Shown here piece by piece: positions 33,467 to 46,600 of a stretch of 64,000 bases of DNA; the first letter of the stretch is position 1, and every line of letters begins with the position of its first letter. This DNA is from Rhynchonema sp. JSB1_4 (taxonomy: Eukaryota; Nematoda; Chromadorea; Monhysterida; Xyalidae). The position numbers and the translations under genes are program-made. The notes below the pieces were generated by a model, which searched no databases, was not told the origin of the DNA, and was given only the letters and a program-made list of their open reading frames with translations. The stretch covers positions 1-64,000 of the forward strand of contig JASAMV010000676.1 in assembly GCA_030248065.1 (NCBI GenBank). The letters run 5' to 3'.

Positions 33467-34358
33467 TCACTCCGGTTGCCAGCCTGGTGTCTGGGGTTCA
33501 CTCGGTGGCACGCAGTACATTCGTTCACACACTGCAATCAGAAAATGATTTATGTCATTTTGATTAAATTCAAAACTTTATCAAAAATTATTATTTGCTG
33601 CGCCCTTACGAGCTCGAATTTCAATCGCTGGCGGTCCAAATCCCCCACATCGATTGGCAACCACATGGATTTGTTCTTGACAATCACATTGCCGCGCGCA
33701 CGACAGTTTGGCGTAATGTGAGCCGGGACGGGAAGCGCGGAAACTGAAAACCTCGGTTGGTCAGTTGATCAGACATTGTACTGACACTGACGATGACGTG
33801 TGGCACCACCGGTGATAACCGTTGTATGCCCCCAACGCTTTGTTTCCAGCACAGCCGTGCACCTTCTGAATGGTGAAAACTTCAATAGATTCGCCACAGA
33901 GGGACCGAAAATGTCAGGTGCCGAGTCACAAAGGATATAGACGGTAATCGAAAGTCTAATATTTGCCAAACCTGATCGGCAATGGAGCTGTGAGGAACCA
34001 TCGAAAGTACTCGTTGCAATGTTGGTCGTCAAGCGACTCAAGCACACAATCTTTGACGTAACCCAATGTGGCGCCTCCCGTTTCGCCGCGCTTCGACCCG
34101 GTTTGATCGCAAAGCTGCATGTGATTTACATTTGGAACTTCAGAGGGCTTTATACGAGACGTAATACAAAATCTTGCTTGTTTTTTAAGTTCACGTGGCC
34201 GTCTATGGTGAATTCGCGTAGCCGATGACCTGGTGCACCGCGGCCTGCTGAGACTGGTTGAAACGGGCAACCAAGAAGCTCATTGCTGTGGCGATAAAAT
34301 GTATACAAACCGTGACTGCAGCACACAAACCAATTGCCAGTAAAACTTGTGGGAACAT
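33467..34358 (-). CDS. Small secreted cysteine-rich protein, family not recognised
   Basis: Four exons, 34358-34311, 34114-33972, 33743-33610 and 33531-33467, sum to 390 nt and encode 129 residues ending at TGA. All three introns have GT-AG borders, with acceptors atgcag, ttttcag and attgcag, and phases 0, 2 and 1 agree across the joins. The first exon (MFPQVLLAIGLCAAVT) is a typical signal peptide. The predicted mature chain has nine cysteines, including the cluster SCARQCDCQEQ and the tail CERMYCVPPSEP, with no membrane segment. I do not recognise a family, so no function is given. Alternative reading frames through exons 2-3 are also open, but they fail at the next join or give no in-phase stop. 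Confidence 0.65.
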
Positions 34359-34546
34359 CTTGTTTGATGGCTGTTTATTTCACAATCTTAGCAAACTGTT
34401 TCACAATTTCCCAAAACTGCGAAAACCGACGTTCACGTCGAGTGTTCATTAGTGTTGTTTTCGTCCTTCAATACTGGTTTTTGCTTCAGTTTCTTCTGTG
34501 ATGTATGTAGGATGTATGTATACCAGAGACGCATATGCATACAGTG

Positions 34547-34769
34547 GGTGGCATTTTCGAAACGGTGTAAAGCTCAGTTGGGTGTAAAGGTCGGTGTAAG
34601 CTCGGTCGAAAACTCGGTCGGTGTCAGCTCGGTGTAAACATGAAACATTCCACGTTAACAGCAGGCAATGTTTCATGCTTACACCGAGCTGACACCGACC
34701 GAGCTTTCGATTGAGCTTACACCGACCTTTACACCCAACTCACCTTTACACCGTTTCGAAAATATCACC
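34547..34769. mobile_element. Foldback MITE (GGTG...CACC family), copy 1
   Basis: Both halves are near-perfect inverted complements, from GCATTTTCGAAACGGTGTAA at the left to TTACACCGTTTCGAAAATAT at the right, with a centre at GAAACATTCCACGTTAACAG. Flanks are CAGTG and CAGTA. The whole 223-bp element can fold into one hairpin. Confidence 0.85.
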
Positions 34770-37560
34770 CAGTATTCCCACATTATAATTTCATGCATTG
34801 CGTTGAGTATATAACACACAAATGTGTAAATCGTGATTTTAACTTGTTTTGACATTTGATGCTTTTTGACCTGCCGATATTCGTTCGTTAATCTTAAGTT
34901 TAATTCGCATCAAGCAAGATAACACGCATAAACGTGACAAAAGGTATTTGCCGCGTGGAACTAATAAAAACTGCTCACAGACCGCGAAAATTAAAGTTTT
35001 AGATATTGATTGTTGAAATGAAGAAGAACAACTACATATAGGTAGTCAACCCAAACTGTTCACATCCAGAGTGCATCATCTGAATTTTTGAATATTCAAA
35101 ACGACCACAGAAATTATGACGAGGCAAATTATTGAACGTGACCACTGAACCAGCGATACATTATTCGCTAGTAACGTACAGTGGTACAACACCAATGCTG
35201 AATGATGACCATGCATCGAAGCAGTTCGTCTTTATGGCCAGCTGTTTTTCATATTCTCAACCACCACCGTTGTGGGTTGAATATACTATCATGACTGCTT
35301 GACTGATTGGCCGTTGATTGTTTGCTTCAGCATCAACAAAACCAACGGGTCTGGAACAGGGCCAGCCAAGACACAAACATAGGCGAATGAGCAAACACAA
35401 TCTTGTTATCATCTGGACACCGCGTAACAAAATCAAACGTGTGCGGGTGTGCATAAAGGTGTCCTTTCACAGACGCTGCAACCCAGGGTAAAGTAATCAA
35501 CACGTTGTGTTGGCGAAAACGCACACAGGATGTCTGTGTATTGATACCAGTTCTTTGTAACTGTACCAGTGCAAAAATGGAAAGCAACAAGCCCAAGCCA
35601 GAATGCCGTACAGTTCAGTGTTTTAGCTTCAATCGTGCTTTACTTGTGCCCTATCTCCCCACTTTTTATGACGGTATCCAAGCGCTACCCTTTTGACTTG
35701 GACTAGTCCAAGCAAACGTCAAGTCAAGAGCCTGGGCCTAATCACAGTGACAGGCCAACTAACGAAAGTGGCGGTCCATAAATGGCAACCTTGTCAGTTA
35801 GTAACTAAAGAGTGTAGCGCGTGTCCCCAACTAAATGAATGCCCACTCACAACGTTGTAGAAACACAGACAAGCCAGCTGCTGTGCGTTACCGCATGCTG
35901 CATTGAATTCTGTATGCTTGCGGCGAGCTACCAGCCAGCTATAGTCTCTGTGCAAGCTGTAGCTTGCATGAGCATGTGTGCATGTGCAGGGGCTGCAGCG
36001 GGTGCATGCTTACTTGCTTGGCCTGCCTGTGGGCTCAATAGGAGCACACATGCGCACAGTACATAGCCGTCCGACAAGCCATATAAAGTGAATGGCTGGC
36101 TAAAGCACACGAAGCTCCTCCTGTGCTTTTGTCTGCGCGCGCGCCATGCTGCTTCTCTGAGCTGCTGAATATTTTTCCAGAAAAACGCCCGAGCGTTTAC
36201 GATTTTCGCAAAATGGACATAGCGATCGACGCCCAGCCCACGTTGTTGGTGTTTCTGTGAACTTTATCATGTGCGAAAGGTGTACACCTTCAGCTCCAAT
36301 GAGGCCGCTGTTGCGGCATACTATAAAGTAAACTGCGTTTTTTCCATGCCAACAACGTTTGAAGTGCGAGTGCGAACACATGTTATTTTGTACCAGGGCA
36401 TGTCTTTCCCTTTTCGATTATCTCACTCACATTCCGTTCCGCTCGAATTACATAGTGTGAGCAATAGAGCTACAAAGTACAGTTTTGTCCTGTAGACCTG
36501 TATATGTACATGTCTTCTGAGCCAGCATTCTAAGCTAGGTATAGGTATATCACCGTGGTACATTTTTCTCCTTTCTCGGTTTTTTCCTTCACAGACTGAT
36601 ATGTGCTGCATTTGAGGGTAAATCGACTTGAATATTTCCGTTTTAGTCGAGTTGGGGCACGAATATTGATAGGTTTGGTATACACCGTGCTTAGGTACGG
36701 GATGGCAAGCAGGTTTTTTTACGATGGTTTTTCCCATTTACTTCTGTTCAATCCTCATGGCGAACGTTCCTGGAGGCCGACTTTCTTAATCATTTCTTTT
36801 CTCGAAAAGCTGACGAGAAGAGTTTCGGGTTTCACACATCTGTTGGCAGTGTCCAAGCTGCGTGGAACATTCTCTTGCCACAAAATGCCCTCTTGCTCCT
36901 CTGGGCTAATCTCCATCCTTGCGCACCGTATGAGACCAGTGAATGATAGGCATCACAATTATTTGATGAAAACCAGTACAGACCAGAAACACCAAGCTTT
37001 ATGTCAGCAGCTGAGCTCGAGCACTTTCCGATTGGATTATGTAAGGAACGGCGAGTGAGGCCAAAACAGCGATAAGAAGCTGGTTCGAAAAAAACGGCAA
37101 GTTTTTTCGCTGTGAACAAACGCATTTTTTTTCAAACGCTTCTGTTTTTTTTCGGCTGTTTTATTTGCCGCGCATGATATGGTCCGTTATTTGTACAGCC
37201 TGTGGTCGCACTTGGGACGGAAACGCTTTAGATTGGCATAGCGTGTGCATTGTACCTAGTATGTATATTGTAGCTGCTTTTTCTCGAAGCCGACTGTGTT
37301 TTTCCTTATTGTTTTTAGTTTTTGCCTGCACACAGAAGCCAAACCCATTCGCTTTCAATTTATGCGTGTGGGTGGATAATCCACGTGGAACCATGTGCGC
37401 ACAAATTCTGATGAGAAATACTTTGAATAGCGCTTCTTTTTGCGTGGTGCGCTGAATAATTACAGTTGTTTACCTTTATTCAAAATTATACTAACTGAAA
37501 TACACAATGCACAACAAAACTACTGAATAATATGAATACCCGAAGACATATTATTTGAAC
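34770..37560. other. Interval with no supported gene
   Basis: No exon chain or domain could be recognised. Open stretches exist near 36100-36380 (minus) and 37165-37455 (plus), but they lack family resemblance and splice support. The 5' untranslated region and promoter of the MADD gene that starts at 37615 should lie at the right end. Confidence 0.45.
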
Positions 37561-37614
37561 CACAGCCATCAACAAGAAACATCAAGATACAACCGAACAT
37601 CGGACAAATTAAAT

Positions 37615-40600
37615 ATGACGATCCCATCATCAATGTCGTGCAACGATTTCTCGAAAAAGTCCGATCTGTGTCCACGACTGGCCGATTATCTGGTCATAGT
37701 CGGGCGGCGACACCCAGCCCGATCCACATCAATGTCGTCCGAAACACCGAATTCGTCAAATGCTGTGCTGGTGCACAATCCGGAATTGTTGAGGAGGTGC
37801 GTGATGTTTGACATTTATGCGATCCACCCTCTTTATAGTGCAGTGACCGTAAGTCAGGGCTCTATATTTTTGGCCATAGTCCAAAAATATTCGCTGTCTA
37901 GATTGTAAACGGATAATTGGGGACAAAACGACAAAACTGCACGCAGAAGGTCTTGAAAGTTCAGGGTGCGCACTGTACCCAGAGTACACTCTGGCGTCCT
38001 ACACATCACATGCTAGTACCTGATCCTCGGGGGTAGACGTTGGATTCATATAAACAGGGGCTTTGAGAATAAACACAGGAGCGTTACGCCATGTTGTGTT
38101 ATGCATGAAACATCCCCAATTCACAGGTATCCCGTCGACGATCACAAGGACTTCCAACTACCGACCGATGTGACGTACTTTTGTCAGCCGGAAGGTTGGT
38201 ATTGTCACAAGATTTACCAACTTACCCACATCCGACATTTTCTGAGCATTTCAGCAGGAAACGACTGCTTGTTATCATGCCCATAGGCAACATCCAGTCA
38301 CAAATCTTAAAAAACAATAAGATAAAACGTAATCATCCGCAGGTTGCATGACCCGAGGTGGTAAACGTCTGACGACGACCATGCGCGATGCGACTTCGTT
38401 TGTGTTCACGCTGACCGAAAAGGACAGCGGCAAAATGCGATACGGCATTTGTGTCAACTTTTATCGCATCATCGATCTGAAACCCAATCCACAAACACTA
38501 GTGTCGTCCGAATCGGAACAGACGGACGGAAAAAAGTCAAGGATCAAGAAAAAGTTGGCATTGGATTTATTTGATTACGTCGGATCGTTAGCAGTCTGAA
38601 GCAGGTTTTTGGGGCATGACAGGTTTAGGCCTAGGCTTCGGCCACACCCTGAATCAATAAAACGTGCGCCGAAAAGGGACTGTATGTCCTGCACTGGAAA
38701 ACGTGACGCGCGCTCTTCGGTGGAAAAATTGCAGAACCCTGTACTCGCACGTTGTGAGGAGGTGTAGTCCGGGGACATCCAAGCTTTCAATTTCGGTCCG
38801 TTTTCATTGTCAAACCACAAACGGGCAACAGTATGTATGTGTATAATACGAACTTTTGTGCCTGAATGCTGGTGTAGCACCAGTGCTAACCCTATGTTCC
38901 AATCATGCCCCAATCACCACTCATTTCGCCACCCACAGACGTGTGCGTCTGACGAGTCGATCCCTGACGAGTCTGTGTCTGATCAGTCATCATCCGTTCT
39001 TCACCACATTCCGCGAAACGATGAACATTCTGCGTCGATTGATTGATGCGTGCAACGAGAGAGTGGCACAGATAAAGAAGTGCGGCGCGTCCAGGGTTGC
39101 CAGGTTGGACATATTCTTTCCTTCATAGTGTTGAAGTTGAAATATCATCTATACTACTAAAACAGGAAGGCGTATGTATGTCTGTCTGTCTGTGGCCCCC
39201 TCCCTCTCTTTTCACTCTCCTCTCTTTCCCTTCCCTCCCTCCTTTTTTTCTTTCCTTTCCCCTTCCTTCCCTTTTCTCTTCTCTTTCCTTCTTTTTCCAA
39301 TTTTCACTCTCCTCTCTTTCCCTTCCTTCCCTCCTTTTTTCTTTCCTTTCCCCTTCCTTCCCTTTTCTCTTCTCTTTCCTTCTTTTTTCCAATTCCCCTT
39401 TTCCCCCTTCTTGACCTCCCCTCCTCTTTTTTCTTCCGTCCTTCTCAGGCCAGTCTCCTCTCTTTCCCTTCCCTCCCACCTTTCTCAAGCCCATTTTCCA
39501 CTCTCCCCCTCTTATTTCTAACTCCGTTTCCGCCCTTCCTTCCCTTTTCTCTTCTCTTTCCTTCTTTTTTCCTTTTCCCCCTTCTTGACATCCCCTCCTC
39601 TTTCCCTTCCCTCCCACCTTTCTCAAGCCCATTTTCCACTCTCCCCCTCCTATTTTTAACTCCGTTTCCCCTTTGTTATCTTCCGTTTCTTTTCCACCAC
39701 GCTTCACTCCATTGACCGCTGCCTGCCGTCTATGACGGGTCAATTTTCACGGGTAGCTTTGGGTATGCTAACGGGTCTTCGGGGGGGGGGGCACGGGCGC
39801 GGCGCTGTAGCCGGGCCGTAGGCACGGGTCCCGTCTAGTTTTTCTCTATGTTTATCAACCAGTAGTTGCTTCTCGGCTGTTTGGGAAGAACTTGCGTTGG
39901 TCTAATTTAGTGGCAGTGGGAAATCGCGAAACATCGCGAAACTAGACGGGACCCGTGCCTACGGCCCGGCTACAGCGCCGCGCCCGGGCCCCCCCCCCCC
40001 CCGAAGACCCGTTAGCATACCCAAAGCTACCCGTGAAAATTGACCCGTCATAGACGGCAGGCAGCGGTCAATGGAGTGAAGCGTGGTGGAAAAGAAACGG
40101 AAGATAACAAAGGGGAAACGGAGTTAAAAATAGGAGGGGGAGAGTGGAAAATGGGCTTGAGAAAGGTGGGAGGGAAGGGAAAGAGGAGGGGATGTCAAGA
40201 AGGGGGAAAAGGGAATTGGAAAAAAGAAGGAAAGAGAAGAGAAAAGGAAAGGAAGGGCGGAAACGGAGTTAAAAATAGGAGGGGGAGAGTGGAAAATGGG
40301 CTTGAGAAAGGTGGGAGGGAAGGGAAAGAGGAGGGGAGGTCAAGAAGGGGGAAAAGGGAATTGGAAAAAAGAAGGAAAGAGAAGAGAAAAGTGTAGGAAG
40401 GGAAAGGAAAGAAAAAAGGAGGGAGAGAAGGGGGAAACGGAGTTAAAAATAGGAGGGGGAGAGTGGAAAATGGGCTTGAGAAAGGTGGGAGGGAAGGGAA
40501 AGAGAGGAGAGTGAAAAGAGAGGGAGGGGGCCACAGACAGACAGACATACATACGCCTTCCTGTTTTAGTAGTATAGATATCACGTGCTTGGGCAGATCC

Positions 40601-43600
40601 GATGTGATAACCAAGCTCACCGATTATACTTTCCTCTTCATTACACTCATTTGCGCCAAGTTGTTGAAACATTATCTTGCAGAGACGCTGTCTGGTCGGT
40701 GTTGACGGGTCAGTGGTCCGAGAATGTCCCACCCATCATCATGCACGAAATACGGGAGATCGAGACCTGGATATTTCGATTGCTCAGTTCGCCTGTGCCC
40801 GTGCCGTCGAAGACCAAAATTGAGGTTGGGTTTGATTGAATGGATTACGGTTGAAACTACTGCTAAGCTGCTAAAACCGTTACCATATGGGAATATTTCA
40901 AGCCAAACCCTGATCATGATTGAGCCCAAGCCCAATTCTGGGCGTGAGCTATAGCAGTTGAAAATACAAGACCATCTGACACTCTCTAAGTGCATCCTCG
41001 ACTTTGTTTTCGGTATGGTGTGACCCGGAACATTCCTTTCCAGCTCGAAGTTCTACCCAGCGCACTACACGAGCCACTTCTATTCGCGCTACCCGATCAG
41101 ACGCGATTCAGTCTGGTCGATTTGCCAATACATTTGCCGATGGAGTTATTGGGCGTGGAGACACTGATCAAAGTGATCACTTGTGTCATGCTGGAGTACA
41201 AGGTGAGAATATGGCAAGTTGGCTTCATTCATTTCATTTTTAAGGGCATGTGGGTGTGTAGGTATGACTTTGAGTTTGAGGCGGTTATTGCGTGAAACGC
41301 AACCTTTTTACAAACGCTCGTATCCATCCATCACAGTGATCGGTCCTGTCCGGTGTTACAGTAATGTTGGTCTGTTTCGCCCTGCTTTCGCAGACAGACC
41401 GAGGCATCTAATGATATTTCGAGATGAGTTGATCCCCACAGGTCCTTCTGCAATCACGTGACTTCAACGCGGTGTCCATGTCAGTGCTATCAATCGTGTC
41501 AATGCTCTATCCATTGGAATACATGTTCCCAGTGATTCCGCTGCTGCCGGCCTATATGAATGCTGCTGAACAGGTTGGGTACTCAAAGTCCACCCTCTTT
41601 ATAATGACATGATCGAGAGGAGCGGTATTTTCGGTTAGTAAAAGTATTAGCTGGATGGAATGGTGAATATACAAAAGGTCTGCTCCAACTTCGCGCTCCA
41701 ATCAGAGTACAGGCACCTTAAAGTTCGAACGTAAAGTTTATTTGCGATCGACAGAATGATCTCAATTGCCAGATTCTGCTCGCGCCCACTCCCTACGTCA
41801 TCGGTGTACCAGCGAGTTTCGCCAAGTCTCGTCACATGCAACATTTGCCACCTGACGTTGCACTCGTGGACTTGGACACCAACAAACTGCTCCTCCCTGA
41901 CAATCAGGCTCTGCCGGATCTGCCTGAACCGGAATTGACAATTTTGATGGTTTGTTGGACGGAGAATTATTTTTTGGATCACATTGTGAAGAGTTTTGGT
42001 CGATAAAGCGCAATTTTTTCAGAATAATTTACGACAAGCGCTAAATTTTATGAACACCAAAGGTGACCAGCCGCCTGATGCCGATGCCGCGGATGTGGCT
42101 GCCAGAGTCGCCATGGTTTGTAACCTTTTTGGAGTGATGTATCTTTTCCAAGCCATGAGAATGGTGTCTGAGACTGAATATGAAGTTTCAGATAAAATTT
42201 TTCGATTCGCCAAATGTGCTTGGCAATTTCACCGAACACACACGCGTGCTGCGACTGTATCCTCGTGCTGTCGTGGCACTACAGGTTGGTCGATTGTAGG
42301 TGAAAAGGCTGGGGCGTAAAACTACCATTTAGTGTATTCGCACTAACGACGACCTGGTGCACCACCACCCACCCGTCTGTGAAAACAGATCGAATCACGC
42401 TGCATTAGTTATCGGTATTTTCATCACAGCTGCTGCGTCTACAGTAGAGCAGAGCAACAGCACGCTACCCAACATCCATTCCAACCCAACAGGTTGACAG
42501 TTTCCTCCGTTCGCGCCCGATCCGCACCGATTTCATAATTCAACTGTCGCGCACGCAAGCCATCGAATATTTTGCCGAATCCGCGTTGAGCCCAAAGAAC
42601 GAAGCGTACCTGCGTGTTCAGAATGGGATCACCGATTTGGACACTATTGGCGACAAAGCAAAGTACTTCGCGCATCAACTGCAACCCGTGGAGTTTCAGG
42701 TCAGTTTGCACGAAAACCTAAAATTTTGAATAAATATTGAAACTTTTGTGTGCAGGTTTTCCAAGAAGGCTCGACGTTGGGCACGGCCTGGCAGGATGCG
42801 ATCGGATCCAAAGCGAAACATCACGATCAGACTGGTGAGAAAAACGTTTCATTGGAAAACCAAAAAATTTTAAAAATAAGCAAAACGAATTGCAGACGAG
42901 TCCGGCGGCAGCGGTAGTGAGCCAGAAGCCGAGCTTAGCAGTGGTAGCAGTCTGTCAAGCATCAACGATTTGGTGTTTGAGAATCCAGAGAATTTCGACC
43001 CCGCCGAAGATGTCAACGCAATTCGACCGATCGGTGAAGTGGACAATGTCTATAGGTCAGTTGCCTTTGTAGTTCAGGCGACTTTAGTAACCCAAAAATT
43101 TCCAACACAGTCGAAACATCACGTTGCAGAGAACCACTAGCACTGGAATTGCCTGACGATTCGAGCCCGCACACGCACTCGGATGTGTATGACAGCTCGA
43201 GCGGTCGAAGCAGCCCGTCGTCATTTAGGTCATGCTCTCTCCCTTTTCTGTAAACTTAAGAGAAAACGATCTTCCCTTAAATGTAAAAGCTAAAATCAAA
43301 AGAAAATTCCAGCACAACAAACATTGACAGCGAAGCGGATTTCGCGCGTATGGCTGAAAATTTGGCGTTGAAAACGGTGGTTGACCAGGATCAACTTTGT
43401 AGATCGTTGGAATCGCAACATACGATCACGTCACCAACACCTACCGATTTGGACGAGGCTGGCAAAAAAGTGCGCCCTGACTCCTCAGTTCTGATTCACC
43501 TTAATCCAACCTTTCTGAAAAATGGTTCCAGACCACCAAAAACTCGGAGAGTGGTAGTGACGAAGCGCCAAAGACCCCGGCCACCGTTCTGAGCAACACT

Positions 43601-46600
43601 TCAACGCCAACACAAAAATCCAAATTCCAAATTCCCCCCAGCGCGAGTGAAGGCTCATCCACCACAAGTGGCGTATCGTCGATAACAGCTGAGAATATTA
43701 TGGGTGGATTGAGCAAACATTTGAACGGTTATGCCGGCAGGACACAGGGACTGATGAATAAAATGATGAGTTAGTTCTGGTTAAGCTTCGTGATCGGATC
43801 GCATATTTGTCCTGGTCACTTTCACGTCCCATTTTTTAGTCAAGGGCATTTCGATTTTTATGCCATTGCCAGTAAATTCGGCAAGGGCAAAAGCGTTTTG
43901 TCTGGGAATAAGCGCTATGTTGGTACTATTAAGTATGGAAAGCTAAATGAAGAAAGTCACGTTATAATGAACGCAGATCCCGATCAGGTCCGATTTACCA
44001 AATTTGAGTGTTTCTGCCGGTAAACTTCAAAACACTTTGCAGACCGTGCCCCGCAAGCGCACCAATATTTCGAGAACAAATCATCGCAGCTGAAAGAACG
44101 CACCGACCCCATGAGACAGCGACTATCCGATCGGTCACATCAACTAATGCAACCGGGTGCTGAGAAATTACAGGTTTTTGTGCGAAAAAGTTAGAAAATT
44201 TTGTTGAAAAATTGTTCGAAACTTTATGCTGCATTTCAGCACGCACAACAAGGCCTGATGAAGCACATGGTCAGAGAGCAGATCATTAAAGACTCATCGG
44301 AGAAAGCTGCCCTGCAGAGGTGCGTATCGGTGATCTCTCATTTTATTTATCATGAAGAAATTTGATCGACGCCGGTGTCGGTGGGACAGCACTGATCCGG
44401 TTCCGTCTTGGTTAAGTGACTTTTCCCATTCGTTATATTTCGAGGCTTACCGAAGGCTCTAATTTCGACCAGCATAAAACTTATTTTGGCCGTCTTGAAA
44501 CAGCTGTTTCGCCGGTCGAATTCAGCAGCATCGTAAATCTCGAAACATCGTCAACGCAACAAAGTCATGTGACCGAATCAAAGACCGGACGGAATCGACG
44601 CCCCCGAATTTGCAGCAAAAACCAGCTGGCGGTGAACGAGCTGACGGACGCAGTGTTGGCGGGCAATGGTGTCGGGCTGTTGAGTATTCCCAAACTGCGT
44701 CGATTGATGGACGATGAATCACTGAGGGATCTGACGTGTTCACGATTGAATTTGGGCTTGCAACTCACCTACACCAATGAGGATGAACAATTGAATGATG
44801 TGGTTGGTGAACGTATGATGTTCCTCGTGCCCTGACATTGCTTGCTGGCATTGATATTGTGTGGACTAACGACTGTATTTTACACGTGAGCAATAGTGTA
44901 AACAATATCAGCTCATCTATGTGTCTTGTTGCGGTTGGGGTTCCCGCTGCAATCTGGTGCATTCGCACTGACGATGATCGGCACTCTTGTGAAAACAGGT
45001 CGCAATTGACAATCAAACAGCATTCACACTGTACCTGAAACGAGCCAAATTCTCTAGGCGCCACCAGAGCTACATATATCTGAGAAGTAATTGAGCTCTT
45101 GCGATAATAGGGCAGCACCTATACCTGATCTCCGGTAACGTTTCCAGCTACTCACCCGCGCTCAATACAAAGGCTACCTGCGTATGTTGCAAGCGTGCTT
45201 GCAGGTTGGTGTTTCTGTGTTACATATTTGCAAAAGAATAATTTTCGGTTAACTTGTCTCTAAATTTCAGGGCATTGAAACGCAATACTTTGCACCGGGT
45301 GCCACAGGTCTGGCTTCAACACTGCACGTGCTTGAGATCGCGCACACGCATTATTGGGCCAAAGAAGCGAATGCACCACGGACACCTGGTTCGACCTGGG
45401 GTGGATTGGTTAGTGTGGTAAAAAATATTTGGTATAAAGTTGGCAATGAGAAAAGATTTTGCTATGTTGTTCAAGTTGGGTACTCCATCGGCGTCTATGC
45501 AAGATATCGCCAAAGGATCGCCGGGCAGTGTCAAAGGTTCAGATTATGATCAGTTTTCATGCTCAAATTTGAATTTAGTTACTTTTTTATTTGTTACAGA
45601 AACACCCACTAGTCCACCCAAATCCGCTCCGCCAGTACCCCCAGCAGACCCGAAATCTCCCCCCGTGCACTCCACGGCCCCGGTGGCCCTACCTACCGTA
45701 ACCTCACCAACGGGGGACAACATCAGTCAAACTCAAGGCGATGATACGAGACTGATGTCACGCGTGAAGAGTGCTGATGTGGGTTCAAGATAATGACCAA
45801 AAGACCGGTTTTTTTGGACATACACACAGTAGGTGCATAATTTGTAAAGAATATGTTAACGTTTAGGGCATTTCGAAAATGACCGAAAAGCCAGATGATA
45901 TGGAGAAACGAGCAAAGGATGATTCAAATACGGTTTGGTGTTTTTAACAATAATTGTCTGTTGTCTGAACTGGCCAATCAAGCCACAAAATCCCAGGGTC
46001 TCGTCGATCGCAACCTACACCTACCGGTGGATCCCAACATTCCAGCGGCGCAAGTCACACCCGAAATCGTCAAAACGTACCTGTACCAAGATCTGATAGG
46101 TTTAAAACATCACAAAACTTCGGGATAAAATAAAAGTTTGCCAGTATAAAACGTGATGTTTCAGTGTCTCAACCTGGCAGCATATGGCATCGAATGCAAT
46201 TTTGGGAGGACGTGTTCCTGGATGCAGTGGCTGTGGAACGGGACAAAGTCGGTATGGATCAGGACCCGCAGGAAATGATCGATAGGTTCGTTACTGTAAT
46301 ATTTGAAGTTATTTTATCAAGTTTTTGTGAAGAAATACTACTTTTCAGATATTCATCACTATCCGACAACGATCGAAAACGACTGGAACTGGAAGAAGAC
46401 CGCCTTCTTGCCACTTTGTTGCATAATCTGACCGCATTTATGGTTAGATTTGACCATTTTCAGATTAAACTGCCGTTATTGTCAATTTCCAATATGATGT
46501 TTCACACACAGGTGATGTCCGATGCGCCCCATCGATCGTTATCCCAAAAAGTGCGACGTTTGTTGGGCAAATGTCGTGTTGGACTGGTGCATTCGCAGCA

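Noticed and set aside
36100..36381. Minus-strand open frame ending AQRSSMARAQTKAQEELRVL
   Set aside because: Charged tail looks protein-like, but there is no upstream exon or family match.
39123..39743. Long open frame with Lys/Arg/Glu-rich low-complexity protein (minus strand), and its mirror at 40040-40514 (plus strand)
   Set aside because: It is a translation of the purine-rich tandem array inside the Helitron-like elements; no splice context, no domain, and the same frame is open because the repeat has few stops.
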